Of a DNA stretch of 64,000 nt, positions 1 through 10,500 are shown in pieces (the first letter of the stretch is position 1; each line of letters begins with the position of its first letter). Location of the stretch: assembly GCF_932526225.1 (NCBI RefSeq), contig NC_064042.1:3145001-3209000 (forward strand), in the 5' to 3' direction. The notes below the pieces were generated by a model. The model was not told the origin of the DNA. It ran no database searches and saw only the letters and a program-made list of their open reading frames with translations. The DNA is from Nematostella vectensis. Lineage: Eukaryota > Cnidaria > Anthozoa > Actiniaria > Edwardsiidae. Made by a program: the position numbers and the translations under genes.

Positions 1-1669
1 AACGAAAAGCCGTCAGCCTTTATATTACCATTACCCAGGAGATAAAGCCATAACTGGGCAAATCCAGATATGCAAATCACGGAGTAATAGAATATGCTAT
101 TGATTCTGAAAAAAAATGTGCCTAAAATTATAAATCTTATTACGCAATTCAAGCTAGATCATGTCTGCCTTTTTAATTCGTTAATTATCCCAACTGTTCT
201 TGGGTTCCCATGAGCATTTTGGGCGCGTTGCTTACTTAGCCATCGACCGCTAAATTTCGTGTTTTCTTATCAAAGAATCGCAAAATCTTAGACACTTTGC
301 ATATGATATCTCTTTGCGATATATGCGCACACCACCCCCTAACCTGTTTATTGTCTCTTCTAATTGTGTACTGTCAATCATGTCACGCAAGCTGCAAAAC
401 TGTCGTCACACAACAAATGCACACATAAACACATGGACCATGAAATCGAGATGAACCACCATGTCACAACATAACGCTGCCATCAGAAGATGACAATGAT
501 ACCGAGTTCGTAGGTACACATCTCGCTTGTCTCGCCAAATTTGGGCTAACAACTATCAGCTAAAGTCATGTTCATTTTGCAGGATTATATTTTGAGCCAA
601 AATTAATTGATGTGAGTTGATGATACAGCTTGATGCAAAGGGATATGAATTGGCTTAAGTTGAATCGTGGATTTTCAAGTCACTCAGATTTTGAAAATTC
701 ACTCTTACGGTTTCTACGAATGAAGGAAATGAACATTTCGTGAAAGTTATTTTCAAACACAATTATATAGATAATGTATTCATAGTCTAATTTATAAACT
801 AGTTAAGTCTCAAAGTCTTTATTAAATTATCAAAACTTTTAGTAAAGCCAAGTATGATTGTTTCTATGGTTGTGGCCTTTGTAGATGAAATGAAGTTAGT
901 TGATTTTATTTTGAGTAACTTTAAAACATTCAAAAATAACATATTTTGTTACGCTTCTCTGCGCATGCTTGACATCTTGTATCCGCTGACTTGCTAGGTA
1001 AGTGTTCGAGAATAATGCGTTTACTAGAGTCTTACTGAACCAAATACTTAGTAAGTCAAAGAGCACGGGCTTGGTTCTCATGATGTCGATCATATGACTA
1101 CAAAGATATTGCTGGATGCGACAACACTCAGATGTTTGGGAAAATGTGAAAGAGCCCTTTTCAGCCACACTTTTGTTATTGTTTCCATCAATATTAGAAG
1201 ACAATTTATTAGAAGAAACCCCTAGATAATCACTCAACATTAAACTTTAGCTCTATTTTCAAAATTCGAATAAAAAAAGATATGTTAAAACCTAGCCCGC
1301 CATAATAAGGGCCGTGTATACCGTCTTTTTGGATAAGGTCGTTAGCGTCTCTTACCGAGCTTCATTAGCTAGTATTAGCTTGTATTATCGGGGAAGTAAA
1401 AGAACGACTTGGATCACTGGCCCGTGGAACCATCTTCTTTGGCTTAGCTCACGTTAGAAAACATATATACACTCAAACATTAGTCTATAGCGTCTCGTGC
1501 GTACTTTTCAGGACACGCTTTGGGCATGTCTCGAGATAATGATTTGCCCTAAAAAATAGTTAAATTGTGTTTGTTATCACACAGAACACCGAGACACTCT
1601 TCTACCAACAAAAACTAGCAAGACCAGACGACACAGAGAGACAACAAGATAATCACGTTCAACGGTAGA
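1..1669. other. Left-edge stretch with no supported gene
   Basis: AT-rich sequence. The longest open frame (about 114 codons, minus strand, 896-1240) has no recognisable domain, no clear splice context and low-complexity composition, so I do not call it. I see no RNA gene or transposon end here. It probably holds intergenic DNA and the upstream region of the FKRP-like gene. Confidence 0.5.
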
Positions 1670-1960
1670 TGTGCCATGTGCTAGTCACGTGCTTTAGAAG
1701 ACACAACGCGTGCTAGTTACGTGCTACGGAAGACACAACACATGCTAGTCACGTGCTACAGAAGACAACACGTAATAGTCACGTGCTACATAAGACATAA
1801 GACATAACACGTGATATAGAAGACAACACGTGATACGGGAGATGTGCCACGTGCTACAGAAGACGCAACACGTGCTACGGAAGACGCAACACGTGCTACG
1901 GAGGATGCGTCAAGTGCCAGTCGCATGTTTTGGAAGATGCGCCACGTGCTGTGGGAGATT
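1670..1960 (+). repeat. CACGTG-containing degenerate minisatellite
   Basis: A degenerate tandem repeat of roughly 20-27 bp with the core CACGTGCTACRGAAGAC. CACGTG and near-matches (CACGTGA, TTACGTG) recur many times between about 1680 and 1960. The array runs across the predicted start codon of the FKRP-like gene, so its last units are translated as repeated HVLRKTQ-like heptapeptides. CACGTG is the core E-box of bHLH-ZIP factors, so the array could be regulatory, but this is inference. Confidence 0.8.
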
Positions 1961-3488
1961 GGCTAAGAAGTTTGTGTGGCTAATTGCCGCCTCAACTGTG
2001 TTCCTACTATGTGTCCAGATAATCGTATTCCTTTCTTTTTCACCTGAAGATGAAGATGTGCTGTACACCTTGAGACCATTACACCTACCCAGAAGACGAA
2101 ACAAACCGTCGGACACATTTCTCGTCCATTCGCGCTACACAGGCGACATCCCGAGATCTGACTTAATCAAGTTTGTGGTAGTGTTATCGCAAGGTCTTTC
2201 ACAAAGTCAGCAAAGACTAGGGCTTCATTTCTTTGAAAAGACGGATTTAAAGAGTATTCAGTATCTGAAAAAGATATTGGAAACGACCCCTGGGCTAGAC
2301 GGCGCGTCCTGTCTCTCGTACTCATTACAAGAATTGTTTTCTGAGAAACCGGACTCCTCGCAAATGCAGGCAGGTGAGGGGGAGACAAAGCGGAGGCTCG
2401 AAAGTGCAGTTAGTAAATCCTGGTGTCGATTTAAAAGACGAGGCTGGAGTTTGATTATTCGCAATACTGGACCAATCGAGTCAATAAGCGTGAGGAATGT
2501 TCCTGGTAGTGATCTGATCGAGCATGCAGTGGCAGCACAAAGGTGTAATATCGTCGAGGGGCCATTTTTAATGAAGAAAGAGAAGTTCTTGCAATTGAAG
2601 GGATGGCGCTCAAACTTTGGCAGAGCCGCAGTGTTAGACTTTTTCCTCCGATCAAAAGGCAAACTTAACATTGCCAAAGTAACCGGATGCTTCATGAGCG
2701 AACAGCTTTACATCGCAGACCGTGGAATGAACGAGGGACTTGGGGACTTCCCGGATTATGCCGAACTTGGTTTGGTCCATGGAGTCCTTAGAATTATTCA
2801 GGAGAATCGAGTGGAATGGACTGTTTGCGCCGCGCATGGCGAGCTATGCAAGGAGCAGCCGTACACCCCGTCCCAGGACTTCCCGGTCGTTGCCATGCCA
2901 ATATGCTGTAGCTCCATGCTAGCGATCATGCTTAGGGACATTGTGAAGGGACTAAATGCCATAGGGCTTGAATACAGGGTGGTATTTGGTACCCTCCTTG
3001 GGGCGGTCCGGAGCGGGGCAATCATTCCCTGGACCCACGACCTTGACCTTGCCATTCGCAAACGCGACTATGACAACAAGACGATCTTTGTGACTTTACA
3101 AAGACATTTCAGAGGGAGATACTATATCGGGTTTCACGCGCATATGAGACGAGCAATCGCCTTATACCCGCCTTACGCGACCTTTAACCGCTCATTATTT
3201 TATGGCCCTGAGGACCTTGAGGGAGAGAAGTTTTTTAGTGCGAATGTAATGGGTGCAGTAAGGAAACTGAAGCTGGATACGGACTGGCGAGCGAGAGGCT
3301 ATATGGACTTTAATCTTGGCCCCGAGGTATGGTGGAAAAACGCGTCTAAGGTGACGATCAACGGGCGCGAGTACGTGACGGTAAAGGACGCGGAAACCGA
3401 GCTAAGGGATTGGTACGGGGAAAGCTGGCGTCAGCCGGTACATCCGGGTAACACGTGGAGAGGACTATCAGATAAAGGCGCCGCATGA
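1830..3488 (+). CDS. FKRP/LicD-like type II membrane protein (ribitol-phosphate or phosphocholine transferase family)
   Basis: Intronless, 552 residues. A transmembrane anchor lies at about residues 48-70, after a short basic N-terminus, giving a type II Golgi topology. A stem-like middle region contains MKKEKFLQLKGWRSN, similar in pattern to the FKRP stem. The catalytic LicD-type domain includes GTLLGAVRSG near residue 386 and HDLDLA near 403, the acidic metal-binding motif of the family. The C-terminal DWYGESWRQP is also typical. FKRP (about 495 residues in human) transfers ribitol-5-phosphate onto O-mannosyl glycans of dystroglycan; this protein may instead be another member of an expanded cnidarian family. 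The first ATG lies in a minisatellite that encodes residues 5-30, so the true start may be the Met at residue 26 (position 1905). The stop falls inside the first unit of another tandem repeat. Confidence 0.82.
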   Translation: MIREMCHVLQKTQHVLRKTQHVLRRMRQVPVACFGRCATCCGRLAKKFVWLIAASTVFLLCVQIIVFLSFSPEDEDVLYTLRPLHLPRRRNKPSDTFLVHSRYTGDIPRSDLIKFVVVLSQGLSQSQQRLGLHFFEKTDLKSIQYLKKILETTPGLDGASCLSYSLQELFSEKPDSSQMQAGEGETKRRLESAVSKSWCRFKRRGWSLIIRNTGPIESISVRNVPGSDLIEHAVAAQRCNIVEGPFLMKKEKFLQLKGWRSNFGRAAVLDFFLRSKGKLNIAKVTGCFMSEQLYIADRGMNEGLGDFPDYAELGLVHGVLRIIQENRVEWTVCAAHGELCKEQPYTPSQDFPVVAMPICCSSMLAIMLRDIVKGLNAIGLEYRVVFGTLLGAVRSGAIIPWTHDLDLAIRKRDYDNKTIFVTLQRHFRGRYYIGFHAHMRRAIALYPPYATFNRSLFYGPEDLEGEKFFSANVMGAVRKLKLDTDWRARGYMDFNLGPEVWWKNASKVTINGREYVTVKDAETELRDWYGESWRQPVHPGNTWRGLSDKGAA

Positions 3489-3695
3489 CTTGGTCACGTG
3501 GCTAGTCACATGGGTAATACGTGGAGGGGATTATCAGATAAAGGCGCCGCATGACTTGGTCACGTGGCTAGTCACATGGGTAATACGTGGAGGGGATTAT
3601 CAGATAAAAGCGCCGCATGGCTTGGTCACGTGACTCGTCTCACATGGGCAACACGTGGAGGGGACTATCAGATAATGGCGCCGTATGACTACGCC
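3446..3695 (+). repeat. 66-bp tandem repeat seeded by the 3' end of the FKRP-like ORF
   Basis: Four copies, with the GGGTAAYACGTGGAG core starting at about 3446, 3512, 3578 and 3646 (spacing 66, 66, 68). The first copy is coding: it supplies the last 15 codons and stop of the FKRP-like gene. Later copies keep the same reading-frame text and stop (GGCGCCGCATGACTTGG) but lie outside the gene. Each unit carries CACGTG. Confidence 0.9.
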
Positions 3696-3969
3696 GACAC
3701 CTGGATATTGAAATGACCAGTTAACTACCCGTACTGCCCGCGTAGCATGCTAAAGTAATTAATTGATCATAAAATTAGATGAATGTAAACCAGAAAATTA
3801 AATTCCTGGCAGTCCTAGAGAGTATTTGAAAATAACTATTTCTTGATAACGTGGTTATTTTTATTGTCATGATTGACATGACCATGCTCCACCATGCTCC
3901 TCAACGAGAGCACGTCATAGTCGTAGCAGGCCTCGAATTATTGGAGGGGCACGATAACAAAAAGAAAAC

Positions 3970-4140
3970 AATGGGGGCACAGTCACGCCCCTACTGGCCA
4001 ATTCCTTTTAATTTTTCAAAACAATCGGGGCACAGTCACGCCCCTACTGGCCAGTTCCTTTTAATTTTTGAAAACAATGGGGGCAAAGCCACGCCCCTAC
4101 TGGCCAGTTCCTTTTAATTTTTTGAAAATAATGGGGGGAG
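3970..4140 (+). repeat. 53-bp tandem repeat, three copies
   Basis: The unit contains CACAGTCACGCCCCTACTGG, with copies beginning at about 3978, 4031 and 4084 (53-bp period). The flanks to 4260 carry several CACGTG hexamers. No coding sense. Confidence 0.85.
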
Positions 4141-4400
4141 GGGCCACGTGCTCCCAGTGCTACGGCGATGCATGTACTGGTATACTCGCTCTCACGTGAC
4201 CAGTTAGATAAAGCACGTGGAAAGTTCACACCAGCTCATGGATTTTGCCACGTGATCCTTGCGCTCGTCATATGGCTGGCATATGATTGGTATAACTAGA
4301 AAGACTTACAGATAAGCTGTAAAAAAAATAAATGGCCTGTGAAGGCGTGGTGTAGACAAGCTAGGAATCAACAGCAACGCGAGCAAGAAACTGTCTTTTT

Positions 4401-4434
4401 GCTCCGACGAAGGGCTAACGCCCGAAACGTCAGC
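4401..4434 (+). ncRNA. Hammerhead-ribozyme-like motif in a dispersed cnidarian repeat
   Basis: The sequence CCGACGA at 4404-4410 is followed by a 4-bp stem GGGC/GCCC (4412-4415 with 4420-4423) closed by a TAAC loop, then GAAACGTC (4424-4431). This matches the order CUGANGA, helix II, GAAA, short helix III and UH cleavage triplet of minimal hammerheads found in Penelope-like elements and retrozymes. A GCT/AGC helix I can form outside. Deviations are C instead of U at core position 4 and one extra A before helix II. I recognise this stretch as common in marine-invertebrate genomes; ribozyme activity is unproven. Confidence 0.35.
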
Positions 4435-4527
4435 TCAACTACTCTGTTCCACAGGGGCGTTCAACATACTTTTTTAATGATGTGTTGATTTATAGCTTGG
4501 CACTGCTTCCTTTCACATGATCACACG

Positions 4528-7500
4528 TCATAACGCGGGCACATGGTTGGCTGCGTCCTTCCACATAGTCACGTGATTGCTAACGCCCATAGCTTCCAAG
4601 ACCGGCTCTATTCTTCCATCAAACAAACCAAAGACACCACCTATGAGAGCAGAAATCCGAATTGGAATGATGACATACACACGTCAAGGGCAATGCACAT
4701 TTGTCTGTTTAGCCTTTAGATTGGTACATTTTTGGAACAATTCGAGTCAGTCTTCGTGATTTCCTTAAAAAGCCCTAGACGGCCACACCTCTCTTTTTGT
4801 TTACGTTCAGTGTTAGGAAGACAAGATACTAAAGAATCCAAATAATCATCTAAAATTAACCAATAAAGTATAAAATAAGCATTACACTTTATTTACTAAA
4901 TCCAAAATATCAATAATAAATAATAACAAAATATCGCAGCAGCTTTTAGAAATCAGCGGATAAAAATGGAGGCTTTCTCACAAGTTGTTTGTTGCTATCA
5001 CGACAAAATGGCGGCGGGCAGAGATATCCCATGCACTTACCGGTGTGAATGTAAAGTACGCGTTTGCCCTTGAATCGCGAAGGATTATTTTTCATCTCCG
5101 CCAGCATTCCACGGACTGACTTGATCGTATAAACTGGGTCAAGCATTATTCCCGTGGTTGATGAAATTCGGACAATATCCTCTGCAAAGAGAATAAAAGC
5201 AATTTTCAACGGTGAACCGGTAAATTCCTTGCTTTGGGTTGAATATCGTTATTCTTGCAAATTTAAAGAATTGTTTAAGAAGCGATTGAATTCTTGATTG
5301 AGACAAAGAGTTGCAGAAAATTTATCTGTGACCCTAAAATTGAGAGATGACATGTCAATTGAAATGTAATTCCTCCTCCAACTTTTCGAGCTAAACTGCT
5401 AGTTAGACAAACTCACAAAACCCAGTAGCCGATCTTCCAGCTTAGTCCCAGACCTTGCTTGTGGTATCCTGTGCTTGGAGATGAACCGTAAAGTAGCGCT
5501 TAAAAAAACCCTCCCCCCCTTAAATGGACGGATCCTAAAAGAGAGGAATTTAAGTCTGCTTGAAAGTAAAACTTATATATAATATATTTATCCACCCTTT
5601 TTCATGTAGCCCAAATCCTTTCTAAGAAATAAGCTGGGTCCCGCCTAGAAAGTCAGGGAGCACAATGTACTGACCTAGCTCCTCGGTTGTAGAAACAGCA
5701 TAACCCTTTCCCTTGTAGCCCTCTATGATGTCTAAGATATCTTCCGCATGTACGTCCGTAAGACCGACAGATACAAGCTCCTCATTCACACACTTGTAGA
5801 AGAACGCCGCATCATCGCATACGTTTACCGCGTGACATCTGCACAAGAATGTAACAAATACAAATCTGGATATTTATGCTTTATGAGGACTGTACAGGCC
5901 CGCAAATGATCCCCGGCCCGCAAACGAACCCCCAAAAAGCATACGGTGGCCCGCAAATGATCCCCTGCCCGCAAACGAACCACCAAAAAGCATACGGTGG
6001 CCCGCAAATGATCGCCGGCCCGCAAACGAACCCCCAAAAAGCATACGGTGGCCCGCAAATGATCCCCGGCCCGCAAACGAACCACCAAAAAGCATACGGT
6101 GGCCCGCAAATGATCCAGGCCCGCAAACGAACCCCAAAAAAGCATACGGTGGCCCGCAAATGATCCAGGCCCGCAAATGATCCCGTAATAATTTACGGAA
6201 TGGAACGTGGAATAAAGTGCTCGACTCTATACTAGATATAAAAAGAACACTTTCTTTCTGTTAAAGGAAATTATACATCTAATTAAAAAAATAAAAAGAA
6301 ATTAAAAAAATAAAGCAATATATTTTCTCTTAACTCTCAGTATTTATGTGGAAAGATTAGACTTCTATCACAAGATTAATTGTTTTGGGGTCATTTGCGG
6401 GCCGGGATCATTTGCGGGCCTGCTGTGCTTTTTGGAGGGTCATTTGCGGGCCGGGGATCATATGCGGGCCTGCTGTGCTTTTTGGAGGGTCATTTGCGGG
6501 CCTGCTGTGCTTTTTGGAGGGTCATTTGCGGGCCTGCTGTGCTTTTTGGAGGGTCATTTGCGGGCCTGTACAGGTCAGCTCATCCTCCCGGAACCAGAAG
6601 AACCTAAAGGATAGCACTTGGGGCGAAATTAATACCCTAAGGGATAGCACTTGGGGCGAAATTAATACCCTAAGGGATAGCACTTGGGGCGAAATTAATA
6701 CCCTAAGGGATAGCACTTGGGGCGAAATTAATACCCTAGAGGATAGCACTTGGGGCGAAATTAATACCCTAAGGGATAGCACTTGGGGCGAAATTAATAC
6801 CCTAAAGGATAGCACTTGGGGCGAAATTAATACCCTAAGGGATAGCACTTGGGGCGAAATTAATACCCTAAGGGATAGCACTTGGGGCGAAATTAATACC
6901 CTAGAGGATAGCACTTGGGGCGAAATTAATACCCTAAGGGATAGCACTTGGGGCGAAATTAATACCCTAGAGGATAGCACTTGGGGCGAAATTAATACCC
7001 TAAGGGATAGCACTTGGGGCGAAATTAATACCCTAGAGGATAGCACTTGGGGCAAAATTAATACCCTAAGGGATAGCACTTGGGGCGAAATTAATACCCT
7101 AAAGGATAGCACTTGGGGCGAAATTAATACCCTAAGGGATAGCACTTGGGGCGAAATTAATACCCTAAGGGATAGCACTTGGGGCGAAATTAATACCCTA
7201 AAGGATAGCACTTGGGGCGAAATTAATACCCTAAGGGATAGCACTTGGGGCGAAATTAATACCCTAAGGGATAGCACTTGGGGCAAAATTAATACCCTAG
7301 AGGATAGCACTTGGGGCGAAATTAATACCCTAGAGGATAGCACTTGGGGCGAAATTAATACCCTAGAGGATAGCACTTGGGGCGAAATTAATACCCTAAG
7401 GGATAGCACTTGGGGCGAAATAAATACCCTAGAGGATAGCACTTGGGGCGAAATTAATACCCTAAGGGATAGCACTTGGGGCGAAATTAATACCCTAAGG

Positions 7501-10500
7501 GATAGCACTTGGGGCGAAATTAATACCCTAGAGGATAGCACTTGGGGCGAAATTAATACCCTAAGGGATAGCACTTGGGGCGAAATTAATACCCTAAAGG
7601 ATAGCACTTGGGGCGAAATTAATACCCTAAAGGATAGCACTTGGGGCGAAATTAATACCCTAAGGGATAGCACTTGGGGCGAAATTAATACCCTAAAGGA
7701 TAGCACTTGGGGCGAAATTAATACCCTAAAGGATAGCACTTGGGGCGAAATTAATACCCTAAAGGATAGCACTTGGGGCGAAATTAATACCCTAAGGGAT
7801 AGCACTTGGGGCGAAATTAATACCCTAAGGGATAGCACTTGGGGCGAAATTAATACCCTAGAGGATAGCACTTGGGGCGAAATTAATACCCTAAGGGATA
7901 GCACTTGGGGCGAAATTAATACCCTAGAGGATAGCACTTGGGGCGAAATTAATACCCTAAGGGATAGCACTTGGGGCGAAATTAATACCCTAAAGGATAG
8001 CACTTGGGGCGAAATTAATACCCTAAGGGATAGCACTTGGGGCGAAATTAATACCCTAAGGGATAGCACTTGGGGCGAAATTAATACCCTAAGGGATAGC
8101 ACTTGGGGCGAAATTAATACCCTAGAGGATAGCACTTAGGGCGAAATTCATACCCTAAGGGATAGCACTTGGGGCGAAATTAATACCCTAAGGGATAGGA
8201 CAAGCATTTGTACAGTTTTTTAGGGAGAGTCTTCCCCATGGCTCATCCTACTAATGGTGTATTTGTGCATTTATATAGGATATCAATCAGTTGCTCTTTG
8301 TTATTATTTACATTTAAAAAATAATCAATCATCCACGATTGAAGTTTGTTACCTGAGTAACAACATTTGATGAGTGCCTAAGTTACTTGATGGAATTTAG
8401 ATGTTGGAAATGGATGGCTCACATTGCGCAGGAGTGTACAATGGCAGCATGATTAGCCAACACGCATTACTTTAATCGTTATAATTAATTTAATAACCAA
8501 TCTATTATGCTGCAATGGGTCAGGTCCCATTGATTTTCCAACACCTTCACTGCACCTTAATCATCAAACCATCTGACGCAAGGCCTCATTTAATACTCAC
8601 TTAAGTTTGTTACCAGTCAAGTAGTTCCCGATAGCTATACCTGCTGCTGTACCAGAACTGCCAACACACATAACCATATCATCAAACTCATCCAGGACAT
8701 TCTAGAAAGAGAAACAGAAAGCTTCTTTTATCAAATTGTAAATCGTTGGCAGTTTTCTTTATTTGTTTCTTATACTAAATTTTTTAACTGTGGTGCACCA
8801 AGGATCTTTGAAAGGGTGGGCCAACTTATGGAAACAATATCTTAGCTTCCCTTAGCTTTATTGGGTAAAAAAGATAATTGGACATAGGAAACCACCCCTG
8901 CATTTGCCACCTTTAAACTTCATATAAAACTCCTTCATATAAAAGTCCCATTTAAGACATTTTCTCCTCTATTGTAAGTAATGTCTCATACGTATTTTTG
9001 ACTGCTAGAAGGAGGGGGGCCCAGGGCCCTCTCTTTGGCTATGCCACAGGGGGCAAAGTATATATTCCTCTGCATTCGCCACTGTTCAACAAGTATAAAT
9101 CTCCCAGGATCCAGAGATACATACTGCTGTTAGCTGGTTCATCCAAAAAGAAAATATAAAAGTGTAATGGCCAGTATTACGTTGTTTTTATTATGAAGCT
9201 CCCTTACATAAGCCATATAACAATACCTGTTTGGTCAGTTCATGAAAAGCTGTGATGTAACCAAACAAACCAATCTCATTAGATCCACCCAAAGGGATGA
9301 CATATGGTGACTTCCCCTGTTGCCTGTGAATAGAAGAGAATATGTACCTTTTAAGGTGTTCAAACACTCCACACCCAGGACATAACTCTATATAAAAGTA
9401 GAAAGGGTCATCCTATCTTTTAGGGTATAAAATTATTCATGGGAGTCCCCACCTCCCTCTGTGACTTTACACTTCTATAACAATCTGTCTTTAAACATGC
9501 ACTGGCAAAGTAGTGCCATAACACAGTAATTATCATTGGAGAGCGGTAAACCATTGTTTGCTTTTGGTGGAATGAAATAATATGAGGCTCGTAACACTTG
9601 AGGGGGGTAGAAGGTACATACCCCCAGTGCCCCACCCCTTGTCACCAGCGGCGTGGCCAGGATTTTTATCAGGAGGGGGCCCAAAAGGGACTTTCAAGGC
9701 ATTTTCTTCTGTATTTTAGATAATGTCTCATACATTTACTGTATTTTTGGCTGCTAGAAGGGGGGGCCCGGGCCCCCTGGGCCACCCCCCTGGCTACGCT
9801 CCTAGTCACGGCCCCCAAAAGCTTGGTAAAAGTTTGCCACTCTTTTGGTGCGCAAATACAAAATGAACGAAGCCATTTTTTTAAAATTCCATGCGTCACT
9901 GGGCAAGAGAAGTCTGGAGGCACTGGTACCCAGGGTATTTCCATTTGGAATTGCACTTCAAAGAATGTTGTTAAAACTTGGTGTAATGAATGAGCATAAA
10001 CCTGAGTTTTTCTGCCAGATTTTCCATTCTCATTTTGAGCCCTGATTCATATCCCTCATACGGCACCAGCATCAGATGACTGCCTACCAGTCGATTCAAC
10101 AATAAGTTGCCATGGTAACCAGCAGGGGGGTCCTGGATAAAAAAGTTTTAGAGCAATATCTTTCTAAGGAATAAAAAAAGTTGTGTTATAGATGATTTTC
10201 CAACCCAGTCTCTAGAAGACAAGACAATTTGCATAATAGAAAATCTGCAATCAGTGCATGGTGCTTTTATACCAATGTAAATGTTAAACTTTTGATTTGA
10301 ATGTGTAGAGGGAAGGAAGAAAGTCAATGTCCAGTCATCTTAAACGTGTTGCTTTCTGGTATTTAGATGAATACATCCATCTCTCCTTCAACACCTAACC
10401 CTGATACCAAGTCATACGCACCTTATCTTTGTGTCTAAGAAGCAGGTAACAATCCATATTCAGTTCTCTTGCAGCAACAGCTGTTGCTCTGCAGTGATTA

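Noticed and set aside
896..1240. 114-codon minus-strand frame near the left edge
   Set aside because: No domain, no splice context, low-complexity N-rich start.
5825..6176. Overlapping minus-strand frames rich in [21 protein letters not shown] text
   Set aside because: Shadows of the 51-bp repeat in intron 6; only the short part at 5675-5838 is a real exon, of the PLP-enzyme gene.
5899..6570. Possible CRISPR-like array because of regular repeats
   Set aside because: Eukaryotic intron context, no unique spacers and no cas genes; these are ordinary minisatellites.
6385..8139. Long open frame of 584 codons on plus (and 537 on minus) across the minisatellite
   Set aside because: The period of 33 is a multiple of three and the unit has no stop in these frames, so openness on both strands is automatic. 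No start context, splice evidence or domain supports translation.
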